Of a stretch of DNA of 64,000 nt, positions 9,638-19,952 are shown piece by piece (within the stretch, counting starts at the first letter, position 1; every line of letters starts with the position of its first letter). The stretch is from Thermoleophilia bacterium (GTDB lineage Bacteria; Actinomycetota; Thermoleophilia; Gaiellales; SKUG01): NCBI GenBank assembly GCA_025964555.1, contig JAOPYQ010000006.1, positions 1 through 64,000 of the forward strand. The letters run 5' to 3'. Made by a program: the position numbers and the translations under genes. The notes under the pieces were generated by a model. It did no database searches and was not told where the DNA came from. It saw nothing but the letters and a program-made list of their open reading frames with translations.

Positions 9638-12526
9638 ATGGGGACGTCTTCCGAGATGCGGAGCGATGCGCCGCCGCTGCTGGAGCGGGATTCCTTGCTG
9701 CGGCAGTGGCGCGAGGTGCTGCACGATTCGGTCGCGCACGGCCGGCTCATGTTCGTCGAGGGCGCGCCCGGCATAGGCAAGACGCGACTGTGCGATGCAG
9801 CAGCCGTGATCGCCGAAGACGAAGGCTTCGACGTCCTGCGCGCCGTCGGCGGCGAACTCGAGCAGGGATTCGCCTGGGGCGTCGTGCGCCAGCTTTTCGA
9901 GCGACCAGCGGCCGCGCGCGGATCCGCGCTCCTGGACGGCCACGCAGCCAAGGCGGCGCCGCTGCTCGCACGTGACGCCTCGCACGACGCGCCAGCCGGC
10001 CCGGACATCGACGTGTCGAGCATGGCCCACGCGCTGTTCTGGGCGCTCGCGAACGCCAGCGAAGATGGGCCCGTTGCGCTCATCCTCGACGACCTGCACT
10101 GGGCCGACGAGTCGTCGCTCGTGTGGCTGACCTACGTGGAGCGCCGCCTGCGCGACCTGCCGGTCGCCCTGCTCGTCGCCACCCGCGAGACGACCCGCGA
10201 CCCGATCGTTCGCCTCGCGGCAACCGCTGACACCAACCGTCCCGACGAGCTCTCGAGCCATGCGGTCCGCGCCCTGCTCGCCGACTGGGGCTGGCCGGGG
10301 GAGTCGATCAACGGCGGGTTCGTCGACGCATGCCTCGACGCCACGGGTGGCAACCCGTTCCTGCTGTGCGAGCTCGTGCGTGCGCTTCGTGCGCAGGGGA
10401 CCCGGCCCGATGAAGCTGGCACCGAGACGGTCCGCTCGCAGACTCCCGAGCGCATCACGTCGTGGATCGCGCTTCGGCTCGCGGCGCTGTCGGAGCCTGC
10501 CGCGCAGCTCGCCAAGGCAGCCGCGGTGCTGCCGGTCGGCACGCAGCTGCCGCTCGTCGCCAAGGTCGCGGGCTTCGAGCCGAGCGCCGCTATCGAGCTC
10601 GTCATCGAACTCGAGCGCGCCGGGCTGCTCGTGGCCGAATCGAAGCGTCCACAGTTCGTGCATCCACTCGTTCGCAGTGCCACGCACGAATGGATCGATC
10701 CGATCGAGCGCGGCATCCTGCATCGACGAGCGGCGCGCGCCCTGGAATCGATCGATGCCGGCGCGGACCTCGTCGCTGCGCAGCTGATGTCGACCCCGCC
10801 GACCGGTGACACGACCGTCGTCGAGCGCCTGCGAGACGGCGCGAGAACGGTGTTCGAGCGCGGCGCGCCCGAGCTCGCTGCACAGATGCTCGAGCGTGCC
10901 GCCGAGGAGGGCTGCGAGTTCGACGCCGCGACGCGCACGACGCTCTGTCGCGAGCTCGGCGCCGCGCTCGCCGCAGCCGGGTCGCCCGAAGCGGACCGAT
11001 GGCTCGAGCAGGCATTCGAGCTCGAACGTGACCCGGCGCAGCGTGCGCTCGACGCGGCGGCGCTCGGGCGCTCACGTTTCTCGCAGGCCCGATTCGCCGA
11101 GGGCGTGGAAGCGTTCGAACGCGGCCGCGACGTGCTGCGCGACGCAGGCATCGAAGGTGAGCTCGAACTCGAGCTGACATCGGGCTGGGCGTCGGCGGTG
11201 GTGTTCACGCCGGCAATCGCAAGCCCGCCCGTGTTCGAGCAGGTCGCCAACCTCGTGCAGCGATCGATGCAGCCGACGACCATCGCGCAGCGCGTCGCGC
11301 TCGGGCACATGTCAGGGCTCGAGATGCTCGTCGGAGGTCGTCCCCAGGAATCGTGGGCGATGGCCGAAGCGTCCTGGGGCGACGGTGCGCTGCTCGACGA
11401 GGCCGGCATCGACGAACCCGCGCTCTGGGCCGTGACGGCGGCGGCGTTCGGCGCCGGACGCCTCGACGTGGTGCTCGACATCACGCAGCGCGTGCTCGAC
11501 CTGGCGACGGTCGCGGGATCGCCGATTCCTGCGGCGACCGCGTCGTGCATCCGCAGCTTCGCGCTCTTGCAGGTCGGCGACATCACGGGTGCGCTGGCTG
11601 AATCCGAGCGCGCCACGCAGGTCGGCGGCTCGCTCGGGCCCAAGCACCAGATGTTCCTGCCGAGCGCGCTCAACGTGACGGCGCAGATGCTCATCCAGCG
11701 CGGCGAGTTCGATGCGGCGCGCGAGGCCATTACCCTCTCCGACTCGGAGGAAGCCGCCTGGAACCAGGTGCTCGTGTTCCTGCCGCTGCTCGACGCGCGC
11801 GGCATGCTCGAGCTGTCGTGTGGCAATCCCGAGGCCGCGCTCGCATGGTTCGAGCAGTACTCCGCGCACGCGAAGGCGCTCATCGGCCGCGACGTGAACC
11901 CCGCCTACACGGGCGGTTGGCGCTGGGGCGCGGTGGAGGCGCTCGTGCAGCTCGACCGGCGCGACGAGGCGCTCGAGCTGGCGACGATCGAGCTTGCCGA
12001 AGCCGAGCGATGGGGGCAGCCGCGGGCGATCGGTCGCGGACTGCGCGCGCTCGGACGGGCGAAGGGTCGCGACGGGATCGACGAGCTCGAGCGGGCCGTG
12101 CAGGTATTTGCGGATTCGGGGCTGCGCCTCGACGAGGCATGGGCGCTGTTCGACGCCGGCATGACGTTGCGCGCGGCTGGGCGCCGGAACGACGCGCAGG
12201 CGCACATGCGCGAGGCGCTCGATCGCGCGGACCGCATCGAGTCGACCTACCTCGCGGATCGGGCGCGCGAGGAGCTGCGCGAGCTGGGTGCTCGGCCGCG
12301 GCGCGCGCGCATCTCAGGCGTGCGGGCGCTCACGGCGACCGAACGGCGCGTGGCGCGGATGGCTGCCGAAGGCCTCACCAATCGTGAGATCGCGGAGCGT
12401 CTGTTCGTGACGATCCATGCGATCCGCTTCCACCTCCGCAACTCGTACGCGAAGCTGCAGGTCAGCCAGCGACAGGAACTGTCACTCGCGCTGGTGGACG
12501 CGGAGGAGATGGGCGACTTCGAGTAG
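9638..12526 (+). CDS. LuxR-family transcriptional regulator with N-terminal AAA/NACHT-like ATPase (LAL type)
   Basis: Walker A VEGAPGIGKTRL; Walker B-like ALILDDLHWAD; C-terminal LuxR HTH ALTATERRVARMAAEGLTNREIAERLFVTIHAIRFHLRNSYAKL. Start placed at the ATG of MGTSSEMRSDAPPLLERD. Confidence 0.9.
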   Translation: MGTSSEMRSDAPPLLERDSLLRQWREVLHDSVAHGRLMFVEGAPGIGKTRLCDAAAVIAEDEGFDVLRAVGGELEQGFAWGVVRQLFERPAAARGSALLDGHAAKAAPLLARDASHDAPAGPDIDVSSMAHALFWALANASEDGPVALILDDLHWADESSLVWLTYVERRLRDLPVALLVATRETTRDPIVRLAATADTNRPDELSSHAVRALLADWGWPGESINGGFVDACLDATGGNPFLLCELVRALRAQGTRPDEAGTETVRSQTPERITSWIALRLAALSEPAAQLAKAAAVLPVGTQLPLVAKVAGFEPSAAIELVIELERAGLLVAESKRPQFVHPLVRSATHEWIDPIERGILHRRAARALESIDAGADLVAAQLMSTPPTGDTTVVERLRDGARTVFERGAPELAAQMLERAAEEGCEFDAATRTTLCRELGAALAAAGSPEADRWLEQAFELERDPAQRALDAAALGRSRFSQARFAEGVEAFERGRDVLRDAGIEGELELELTSGWASAVVFTPAIASPPVFEQVANLVQRSMQPTTIAQRVALGHMSGLEMLVGGRPQESWAMAEASWGDGALLDEAGIDEPALWAVTAAAFGAGRLDVVLDITQRVLDLATVAGSPIPAATASCIRSFALLQVGDITGALAESERATQVGGSLGPKHQMFLPSALNVTAQMLIQRGEFDAAREAITLSDSEEAAWNQVLVFLPLLDARGMLELSCGNPEAALAWFEQYSAHAKALIGRDVNPAYTGGWRWGAVEALVQLDRRDEALELATIELAEAERWGQPRAIGRGLRALGRAKGRDGIDELERAVQVFADSGLRLDEAWALFDAGMTLRAAGRRNDAQAHMREALDRADRIESTYLADRAREELRELGARPRRARISGVRALTATERRVARMAAEGLTNREIAERLFVTIHAIRFHLRNSYAKLQVSQRQELSLALVDAEEMGDFE

Positions 12527-12555
12527 GTCGCGTGGGCTGGCCCACGCTAGGTCGC

Positions 12556-13134
12556 TCAGTCGCGCGATTCGTCGGGCGCGTCGGTCCAGGCGCCCGGCTT
12601 GAGCACCAGGTCGCGGCCGACGACGGCGACCATGTCGCGCGTGGCCGAGAGCACGGTCGGCGCAGTGAGCACGGCGTCGGCGCCCTCGAAGGCGGGACCG
12701 TCGATGCTGTGCGGAGCGTCGAGCCACTGGTCGCCCAGGCGCACGGTGGTGCGCAGCGGGGCCAGCCAGAACGCGCCGGCCTTGGCGTCACGCAGGACGG
12801 CGATGGCCGGATTCACCTGCACCGTTCGGGTGCGGCCGTTGCGGAAGCTGAACGAGAGCTCGACAGGTTCGCGCGAGAGCAGGCGGGCTGCTTCGATCGC
12901 GGCATCGAGCGTCGCGCCGGCGTACGTGACGCCCGGCTGGAGCTGACCGGTGAGGCTGCGGTCGGAGGGGATCGTCGCCTCGCCCCACAGCGGCACGCGG
13001 CTGCCAGTGCCGTAGTCCACGCGCGCGATCGGGCTCGTGTAGAAGCGCGACCAGCGGGCGGGGGGCGCGGGAGTAGCGAAAGCGGACTCGCTCGGGAGCG
13101 AAACAGGACCTGCGGTGACGGGGGAGAGGAGCAT
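12556..13134 (-). CDS. Hypothetical protein
   Basis: 192-aa ORF, convergent with the LuxR gene. It has no family I recognise. Confidence 0.6.
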   Translation of the reverse strand: MLLSPVTAGPVSLPSESAFATPAPPARWSRFYTSPIARVDYGTGSRVPLWGEATIPSDRSLTGQLQPGVTYAGATLDAAIEAARLLSREPVELSFSFRNGRTRTVQVNPAIAVLRDAKAGAFWLAPLRTTVRLGDQWLDAPHSIDGPAFEGADAVLTAPTVLSATRDMVAVVGRDLVLKPGAWTDAPDESRD

Positions 13135-13261
13135 GGCGGGATCGTACGCCCCTCAAGCAATCAGGTCGAATCGCCAAGAGGCCACATGCCCATAAGAAAT
13201 CGAATGGCAGCGGTGGCGAGCGGCATCGAGCGCGGCCGGCATGGTGCCTAGGATCCAGCCC

Positions 13262-15883
13262 ATGACGCTTGCCGCAGCACCCCACGGTCTCGATCTGCAA
13301 CCCTTGGCGATTGCCGAGCCCCCCGTCCCGGGCAGCCAGGGCTGGCGCGTGCACGTGTACGCGCACACGCACTGGGATCGCGAGTGGTACCGCACCTTCG
13401 AACGCTTCCGCATGCAGCTCGTCGGGATGGTCGACCGCGTGCTGCACGTGCTCGACTCCGACCCGCGCTTCGCGACGTTCGTGCTCGACGGGCAGACGAT
13501 CGTCCTCGAGGACTACCTCGCGATCCGTCCCGAGGAGGAGCCCCGCATCCGCCGCCTCGTCGGCGCAGGGCGCCTGGAGGTCGGTCCGTGGCACGTGCTG
13601 CCCGACGAGTTCCTGGTCTCGGGTGAATCGATGGTGCGCAACCTGCTCGAAGGACGCCGCATCGCGTCGCGATTCGGCGAACCGCTCGCGGTGGGCTACC
13701 TGCCCGACCCGTTCGGCCACGTCGCGCAGCTGCCCGCCGTCCTGCGCGGATTCGGCATCGACAACGTCATCTTCTCGCGCGGCATGGGCGACGAGCACGT
13801 CCGTACCGGGAACGAGTTCCGGTGGGAGTCGCCGTCAGGCAAGGACAGCGTGCTCGCGCTCGTCCAAGGCTCGCCGTACACGAGCGGGTACTGCAACGCC
13901 GAGACGCTCGGGCGCGGCAACGGCGCCGACGACCCGACCGGGTACGACCGCGTGCGCGAGCTCGTGCCGCACCTGATCGGCCAGGCGCACGCCGACGCGC
14001 TGCTGCTCGCCGCCGGCTGCGACCACGAGACCGTCCAGCAGGAGCTGCCGCTCATCGTCGAGCGACTCGGCGACATGCTGCCTGGCGCGGACGTGCGCAT
14101 CACCGGCCTCGACGCGTACGTCGCGTCGGTGCGCGCCGCAGAGCGACGGCTGGAGGCTGCGGGCCAGTCGCTCGAACGCTTCCGCGGCGAGCTGCGCGGC
14201 TCGCGCTACGCGCCGATCCTCTCGTCGATCTTCTCCGCGCGGGTGCACCTCAAGCAGGACAACGACCGAGTGCAGTCGCTGCTCGAACGGCACGTGGAAC
14301 CGCTCATGGCGACGGCCGTCGCCGCCGAAGTGCGGCCCCTGCGCGACGTGCTGCCGTTCCTGCGCCATGCATGGCGGCTCGTGCTCGAGAACCACCCGCA
14401 CGACTCGATCGGCGGCTGCTCCGTCGACGAGGTACACCTGGAGATGCCCGCGCGTTCGCTGCGCGTCGACGCGACCGCACACTCGCTGCTCGAGGACCTG
14501 CGCATCGCGCTGCAGCTCGGCAACGACCCGGTCGTGCACGATTCCGAGGGGCTCGGCGGCATCGTCGAGCGCGCCGACGGAAGCGCCGCGGCGATCGCGC
14601 CCGGTCGCCCGGGTCAGCTCACGCCGCTCACCGAACTCGCCCACGACAGTGGTGCAGAGATCATCTCCGACACCGAGGTGCGCGGAGGAGAGCTCCACGC
14701 GCGCGTACGCGAGGGCGCGCTCGAGCTCGTGCGCGATGACCGCGTCGTGCGCCTCGACTGGGTCGACATCGGCGACGCCGGAGACGAATACGACTTCGGT
14801 ACGATCGCCGGAGACCGCGAGCTCGTCGCGACCATCGACCGCGTCGCCACCCGCATGTCCGGGCCGGGCGTCGCCGAACTCGACGTCGTCCACGTGCTCG
14901 ACCTGCCCGTCGCGCTGACCGCCGACCGCTCCGCCCGCGCATCCGACACCACGCGCCACGAGATCCACACGCGCGTACGCGTGAGCGAGACGAGCGCCAC
15001 TGCGCAGCTCGTGGTCGAGCTCGACAACCAGGCCGACGACCACCGCCTGCGCCTGCGCGCCAGAGTCGACGGCCTCGCCGCGACCGACACCGTCGAGGCG
15101 CTCGGACACTTCGCCATCATCGAGCGACCGGTGCGCCACGCCCCGACCGACGTCCCCTGGCGCCAGGAGCCGACGCAGCTCGACCACTGCGCGGGCGCCG
15201 TTCGCGCCGGCGGTGTGCTGCTCGCCGGACGCGGCATCCACGAGTACGAGGCCGACGCCGGCCAGCTCGAGCTCACCGTCCTGCGCTCGGTCGGCTGGCT
15301 GAGCCGCAACGACATCGCCGGTCGCCCCGGACACGCCGGACCGGCGCTCGCGACGCCCGGCGCGCAGTGCCGCGGTCCGCTGCGCCTCGACTTCGCCGTG
15401 GGCATCGATGCGAATTTCGCGGACGCGCGCGCATTCCTCGCCGGCCCGCTCCTGCTCGAGCCCTTCGGCGTCGAAGGGTCACAGGAACCCGGAACCGGGC
15501 TCGACAGCCTCACCGTCATGGAATCCGGCGCGATCGCACGCGCACGTGACGTGCTCGCGGTCACGCCCGAGGATGCCATCGGCCGCATCGGGGCGCTTGG
15601 GATCGAGCTGGGCGGCACCGGTGTGGTGGCGTCCGCGCTCAAGCTCGCCGACGACGGCAGCGGTGACCTCATCGCGCGCTGGTGGGCGCCCACCACGCCC
15701 AGCGGCCTCCGCGCCGACAACCAGCCCCGCGCTCGCCTCGCGGTCGGCCCTCGCGTCACCTCGGTGCAGCGAGCCCGCCTGGACGAGACGACCCTCGGGC
15801 CGGCCCCGCTCGAGAACGGCATCGTGGACGTCGCCGTCGCTCCCGGCGCGATCGTCACCCTGCGCCTGGCGCTCGCACACTGA
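13262..15883 (+). CDS. Glycoside hydrolase family 38 (alpha-mannosidase / mannosylglycerate hydrolase-like)
   Basis: VHVYAHTHWDREWYRTFERFR, VLDGQTIVLEDYLAIRPE and VGYLPDPFGHVAQLPAVLRGFGIDNVIFSRG resemble MngB-type GH38; HDSIGGCSVDEVH is also present. Confidence 0.9.
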   Translation: MTLAAAPHGLDLQPLAIAEPPVPGSQGWRVHVYAHTHWDREWYRTFERFRMQLVGMVDRVLHVLDSDPRFATFVLDGQTIVLEDYLAIRPEEEPRIRRLVGAGRLEVGPWHVLPDEFLVSGESMVRNLLEGRRIASRFGEPLAVGYLPDPFGHVAQLPAVLRGFGIDNVIFSRGMGDEHVRTGNEFRWESPSGKDSVLALVQGSPYTSGYCNAETLGRGNGADDPTGYDRVRELVPHLIGQAHADALLLAAGCDHETVQQELPLIVERLGDMLPGADVRITGLDAYVASVRAAERRLEAAGQSLERFRGELRGSRYAPILSSIFSARVHLKQDNDRVQSLLERHVEPLMATAVAAEVRPLRDVLPFLRHAWRLVLENHPHDSIGGCSVDEVHLEMPARSLRVDATAHSLLEDLRIALQLGNDPVVHDSEGLGGIVERADGSAAAIAPGRPGQLTPLTELAHDSGAEIISDTEVRGGELHARVREGALELVRDDRVVRLDWVDIGDAGDEYDFGTIAGDRELVATIDRVATRMSGPGVAELDVVHVLDLPVALTADRSARASDTTRHEIHTRVRVSETSATAQLVVELDNQADDHRLRLRARVDGLAATDTVEALGHFAIIERPVRHAPTDVPWRQEPTQLDHCAGAVRAGGVLLAGRGIHEYEADAGQLELTVLRSVGWLSRNDIAGRPGHAGPALATPGAQCRGPLRLDFAVGIDANFADARAFLAGPLLLEPFGVEGSQEPGTGLDSLTVMESGAIARARDVLAVTPEDAIGRIGALGIELGGTGVVASALKLADDGSGDLIARWWAPTTPSGLRADNQPRARLAVGPRVTSVQRARLDETTLGPAPLENGIVDVAVAPGAIVTLRLALAH

Positions 15884-16000
15884 GCCCGCGCGACAACGGC
15901 CACGTTTCGGCACCTTTCGCGCCGGCGCGCGTGGAACCGTCGTCGCCACGGGCAATTGAGCCCTTGCCGGATCACCCAGGTCCGTGGTTCACTCGACCTA

Positions 16001-16492
16001 GTGCGACGCCTCCTCCCCACAGCCCTCGCAGTCGCCGTCCTCGTCGGAGCGTTCTCCGGAGTCGCCTCCGCACGCCTCGCCGGTGACGGCCACCCGGCCC
16101 CGAAGGCCGCGCCGTTCCACGCGCCCGCCGTCGTGCCACGCGAGGACGCCGACCACGCCGGCACCTACGGATTCCGCACCTCCGCCGCGATCGCCGCCAA
16201 GCTCACGGGCGCCGAGGCCCCCGCGGCCGCAGCAGCCACATCCGGCGGCGCGAGCGCGACCGTCACCATCACCGCCACCGTATTGCCGGTCGTCACGATC
16301 GTCGTCGACCACGGCAGCGTCGTCGAGCTCGTCACCAACACGCCCGAGCGCGACGCGCGCGGCGTGCTCTACGTCGTGCGCACCGATACCTCGTCCGGTC
16401 CGACCGTCGCGCTCGACGCGAAGACCTGGGCCAGCGCCCGCACCGCGCTCGCCGCGGCGCACGTCGGCACCGGCACGATCTGGTCTGCCTGA
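16001..16492 (+). CDS. Small secreted hypothetical protein
   Basis: GTG start gives the signal-like MRRLLPTALAVAVLVGAFSGVASA. No recognised domain. Confidence 0.55.
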   Translation: MRRLLPTALAVAVLVGAFSGVASARLAGDGHPAPKAAPFHAPAVVPREDADHAGTYGFRTSAAIAAKLTGAEAPAAAAATSGGASATVTITATVLPVVTIVVDHGSVVELVTNTPERDARGVLYVVRTDTSSGPTVALDAKTWASARTALAAAHVGTGTIWSA

Positions 16493-16531
16493 CCCACTGG
16501 CGTCAGCACCGGCGCGGCTACACTTGCCCGG

Positions 16532-17563
16532 ATGAGCCCCGACGTTCCAGCACCGCCCGACCTCGTCGCGCCTGACATCTGGCGCGTGAAGGTTCCGCTC
16601 CACGTGCGCGTCGAACCCGCGAACGCATACCTGCTCGCCGACGCGGACGGCTCGCTCACCATCTTCGACACCGGCGTCGCGCCGCAGGCGACCGAGCTCT
16701 GGCGCGCCGCGATCCAGGCCATCGGCCGAACCCCCGACGACGTGCGCCAGGTCGTCGTCTCCCACCACCACCCCGACCACATCGGGGGCTCCGGCGCGCT
16801 CCATCGACTGACGGGCGCACCCATGCTCGCATCGAAGTCGACGATCCAGCAGGCCCCCGACGTGTGGGGCGACCGCGGGCGCATCGAGTCGTATCTCACG
16901 GCGGTCGACGACCACCTGCGCGAGCACGGCCTGCCGGAGGAGGTCACCGAACGGCTCCGCCACGAGGGCGACATCGCGCGGATGGCGATCGAGCTGCCGC
17001 CCGACGAATCGTGGGAACCGCTCGACGAGGGCGATCGCATCGAGGCGGCCGGGCGCACGTGGCACGTGCAGCTCACGCCCGGGCACGCCGACGGGCACCT
17101 CGTGCTGCACGATCGCGAGGGAGACGGCCTCCTGCTCGCGGGCGACCACCTGCTCGAACGCATCTCGCCGGCCGTGGGTCGCTTCCCGCGCCACGAGAAG
17201 GACCCGCTCGCGCGCTACCTGGAATCGCTCATCAAGGTCGCGATGCTGGACCCGAAGCTCGTCCTGCCCGGACACGGCGAGCCCTTCACGGGCGGCGCAG
17301 AACGCGCTCGCGTGCTCATGCAGCACCACCAGGACCGCATCGACGACTGCGTCCGCGCCGTGACGGAGCTCGAAGCGGCGGCGGCATATGACGTCGCCGG
17401 GCGCGTGTTCGCGCACGTGTTCAACGTCGAACGCCCGGACGCCGCGAACCAGCGCTTCGCCACCACCGAATCACTCGCCCACCTCGAGCGAGCAAGGTTC
17501 GACGGCCGACTCGTGCGCGCGCGTGAAGACGATGGCATCGTGCGCTACCGCGCCGCGGGCTGA
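16532..17563 (+). CDS. MBL-fold metallo-hydrolase
   Basis: VVVSHHHPDHIGG (HxHxDH-type), LTPGHADGHLVLHD and LLAGDHLLE motifs. Confidence 0.9.
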   Translation: MSPDVPAPPDLVAPDIWRVKVPLHVRVEPANAYLLADADGSLTIFDTGVAPQATELWRAAIQAIGRTPDDVRQVVVSHHHPDHIGGSGALHRLTGAPMLASKSTIQQAPDVWGDRGRIESYLTAVDDHLREHGLPEEVTERLRHEGDIARMAIELPPDESWEPLDEGDRIEAAGRTWHVQLTPGHADGHLVLHDREGDGLLLAGDHLLERISPAVGRFPRHEKDPLARYLESLIKVAMLDPKLVLPGHGEPFTGGAERARVLMQHHQDRIDDCVRAVTELEAAAAYDVAGRVFAHVFNVERPDAANQRFATTESLAHLERARFDGRLVRAREDDGIVRYRAAG

Positions 17564-17618
17564 CCGCCGGACGCGCGCCGGACGCGCGCGGCGCGGGCGC
17601 GCATGGTAGTTTCTGCGC

Positions 17619-17843
17619 ATGGTCGACGGCATCGTCATCTTCTTTCACGTCCTGTTCTCGATCGCACTGGTCACGCTCGTGCTCATGCACTCCGGCGCCC
17701 AGAGCGGTCTCGGGTCGATCGGTGGCGCCTCCGGCCAGGGTGGCGGCCAGCACGTCATGGAGCGCAACCTCGACCGCATCACGGTCATCACGGCGCTCCT
17801 GTACCTCGCCTCGACCCTGACGCTCGCCAAGATCTTCGACTGA
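17619..17843 (+). CDS. secG: Preprotein translocase subunit SecG
   Basis: 74 aa, two TM segments, with VLMHSGAQSGLGSIGGASGQGGGQHVMERNLDRIT typical of SecG. Confidence 0.9.
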   Translation: MVDGIVIFFHVLFSIALVTLVLMHSGAQSGLGSIGGASGQGGGQHVMERNLDRITVITALLYLASTLTLAKIFD

Positions 17844-18067
17844 GTTCTGAGCGCGAACGGGGCCCTCCTGCGGCCCATCCGTCACGATTCCGACGTGTTC
17901 GATCGAACGTCGAATCGACCCGTGCGTAAACGACGGAACCTCGCCATTTCGCGTTCAACATCGCGCACTCTGGGTAGGAGCGCTGCGGTGTGGTGGCGAA
18001 TGACCTCGACGACGAACGATGTCGTCGTGCGTCGTCGCCCGTGTTGAACAACAAGAGGGAGCAACCC

Positions 18068-19819
18068 GTGTCCGTGAAGTTCCAGAAGCTGCTTGCTTCG
18101 ACCGCCATCCTGGCAGTGGCCGCGTTCGCCGCGGTCGGCTGTGGTGGCGACAGTGACAAGGAGAGCAGCGGCGGCGGGGATCTCGCCAAGAAGCAGGAGA
18201 TGACGATCCAGATCGGTGACGAGACCGATGCCGGCGTGTTCGATCCGCCCAAGGTCGCCTACCTGGACTCGGTGAACCGCCTCAACGCGCTCTTCGTGAA
18301 CCTGTACCGCTACAGCGAAGACGGCAGCGAGATGAAGCCGTTCGCAGCGACGGAGCTCCCGGAGATCAGCGAGGACGGCCTCACCTACACCGTGAAGCTG
18401 CGCGAGGACGCCAAGTGGAGCGACGGCAAGCCGCTCACCGCTGACGACCTCGTCTTCGGCGTGCAGCACGCACTCGACCCGGCGTCGGGCGCCTACTTCG
18501 CCTCGTTCATGCTCGACATCGTCGGCGCGTGCGAGTACAACTCCGGCAAGGACGCGAAGGAGAACTGCACCGCGGACTACCGCAAGGAGCTCACGGACGG
18601 CAAGCCCGAGTCGGTCGGCGTCACCGCCACCGACGACCACACGGTCGAGTTCAAGCTCGTCCGACCGGTGCCGTGGTTCGACCAGCTCATGACGCTGCAG
18701 ACCTTCGTGCCGCTGCGCCGCGACGTCATCGAGAAGTTCGGCGACAAGTGGACGACGCCGGAGAACATCGTCACGAGCGGTGCGTTCACGCTGGCCGAGT
18801 ACAAGCCCAAGGAGCGCATCGTCGTCGAGAAGAACCCGGAGTTCTGGGACGCGGACGACGTCGAGCTGGACAAGATCACGTTCCGCATGATCGGCGAGCC
18901 GAAGACGGCACTGCGCGAGTTCGAGCGCGGTCGCATCGACCTGGCGTTCATGCGCACGGCCATCGACTCGGCTGACATCGATCGCGTGAAGGGCGAGGAC
19001 TACTACGTCTCGCGCCCGTCGATCGAGACCCAGTACGCGTACTTCAACACGACCAACCCCGAGCTGTCGGATCCGAAGGTGCGCCAGGCGCTTGCCATCG
19101 GCATCGATCGCCCGAGCATCGTCGAGAACATCACCAAGCGCGGCGACAAGCCGATGAACACGGTGGCTCCCGACGGCATCCCCGGCTTCGACGTCTTCTC
19201 GCAGGGTGCGCAGGAGTTCATCGGTGCCGAGGAAGGTCCCGACGTCGACAAGGCGAAGGGCCTGCTCGAAGAAGCTGGCTGGGACGAGAAGGAGACGCTC
19301 GACGTGTACTTCTCGTCGGACTCCGGCAACGCGCCGCAGATCGCCGAGCAGATGCAGAGCGACTGGGCCAAGATCGGCGTCAAGGTCAAGCTGAACCCGA
19401 CCCCGGGTGACGTGCTGGCAACGGTCGGCCTCGGCTACTCGCCGGTCGGCAAGAAGGTCGACGTCGTGCTCCAGGGCTGGATCCAGGACTACCTCGACGC
19501 GCAGGACTGGTACCAGCTGTTCACCTGCGACAACGTCGCAGCCGGCCTGAACTCGTCGAACTACTGCTCCGAGGACTTCGACAAGATCTACGAGGAAGCA
19601 CTCAAGACCGTCGATCCCGACGCACGCTTCGAGATCTACAAGGAGCTCGAGGCCAAGCTGACCGGACCTGATGGCGACATGCCGGCAGCCCCGCTGTACC
19701 AGCCGACGAACGACACCGTCGCAGCGACCTACGTCCTGCAGGGTGGCAAGCCGTTCGAGCTGACCTCCACGGGTCTCCTCTACTACGAGAACCTGGCGAT
19801 CAGCGCCGACAAGAAGTAG
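18068..19819 (+). CDS. Peptide ABC transporter substrate-binding lipoprotein (SBP family 5)
   Basis: GTG start; lipobox-like ...AVAAFAAVGCGG; TYTVKLREDAKWSDGKPLTADDLVFG motif; followed by two permeases and two ATPases. Confidence 0.92.
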   Translation: MSVKFQKLLASTAILAVAAFAAVGCGGDSDKESSGGGDLAKKQEMTIQIGDETDAGVFDPPKVAYLDSVNRLNALFVNLYRYSEDGSEMKPFAATELPEISEDGLTYTVKLREDAKWSDGKPLTADDLVFGVQHALDPASGAYFASFMLDIVGACEYNSGKDAKENCTADYRKELTDGKPESVGVTATDDHTVEFKLVRPVPWFDQLMTLQTFVPLRRDVIEKFGDKWTTPENIVTSGAFTLAEYKPKERIVVEKNPEFWDADDVELDKITFRMIGEPKTALREFERGRIDLAFMRTAIDSADIDRVKGEDYYVSRPSIETQYAYFNTTNPELSDPKVRQALAIGIDRPSIVENITKRGDKPMNTVAPDGIPGFDVFSQGAQEFIGAEEGPDVDKAKGLLEEAGWDEKETLDVYFSSDSGNAPQIAEQMQSDWAKIGVKVKLNPTPGDVLATVGLGYSPVGKKVDVVLQGWIQDYLDAQDWYQLFTCDNVAAGLNSSNYCSEDFDKIYEEALKTVDPDARFEIYKELEAKLTGPDGDMPAAPLYQPTNDTVAATYVLQGGKPFELTSTGLLYYENLAISADKK

Positions 19820-19845
19820 CAGCACCTACCACCAGTCACGACGAA

Positions 19846-19874
19846 GGGGACCGCCGGAGCTTCCGGCGGTCCCC
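19846..19874 (+). terminator. Strong GC hairpin between SBP and permease genes (intra-operon attenuator candidate)
   Basis: ggggaccgccgg-agctt-ccggcggtcccc, a nearly uninterrupted 12-bp stem. No strong T-tract. Confidence 0.7.
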
Positions 19875-19952
19875 GCGTCGTTTCGGTGACGATTGACAGG
19901 TCGAATCGACGGGTACGTTCACGTCGTCCGAAGTGAGCCGAGGAGCGCTCGA

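Noticed and set aside
17882-19825. 647-aa minus-strand ORF
   Set aside because: Antisense to the peptide-binding protein gene.
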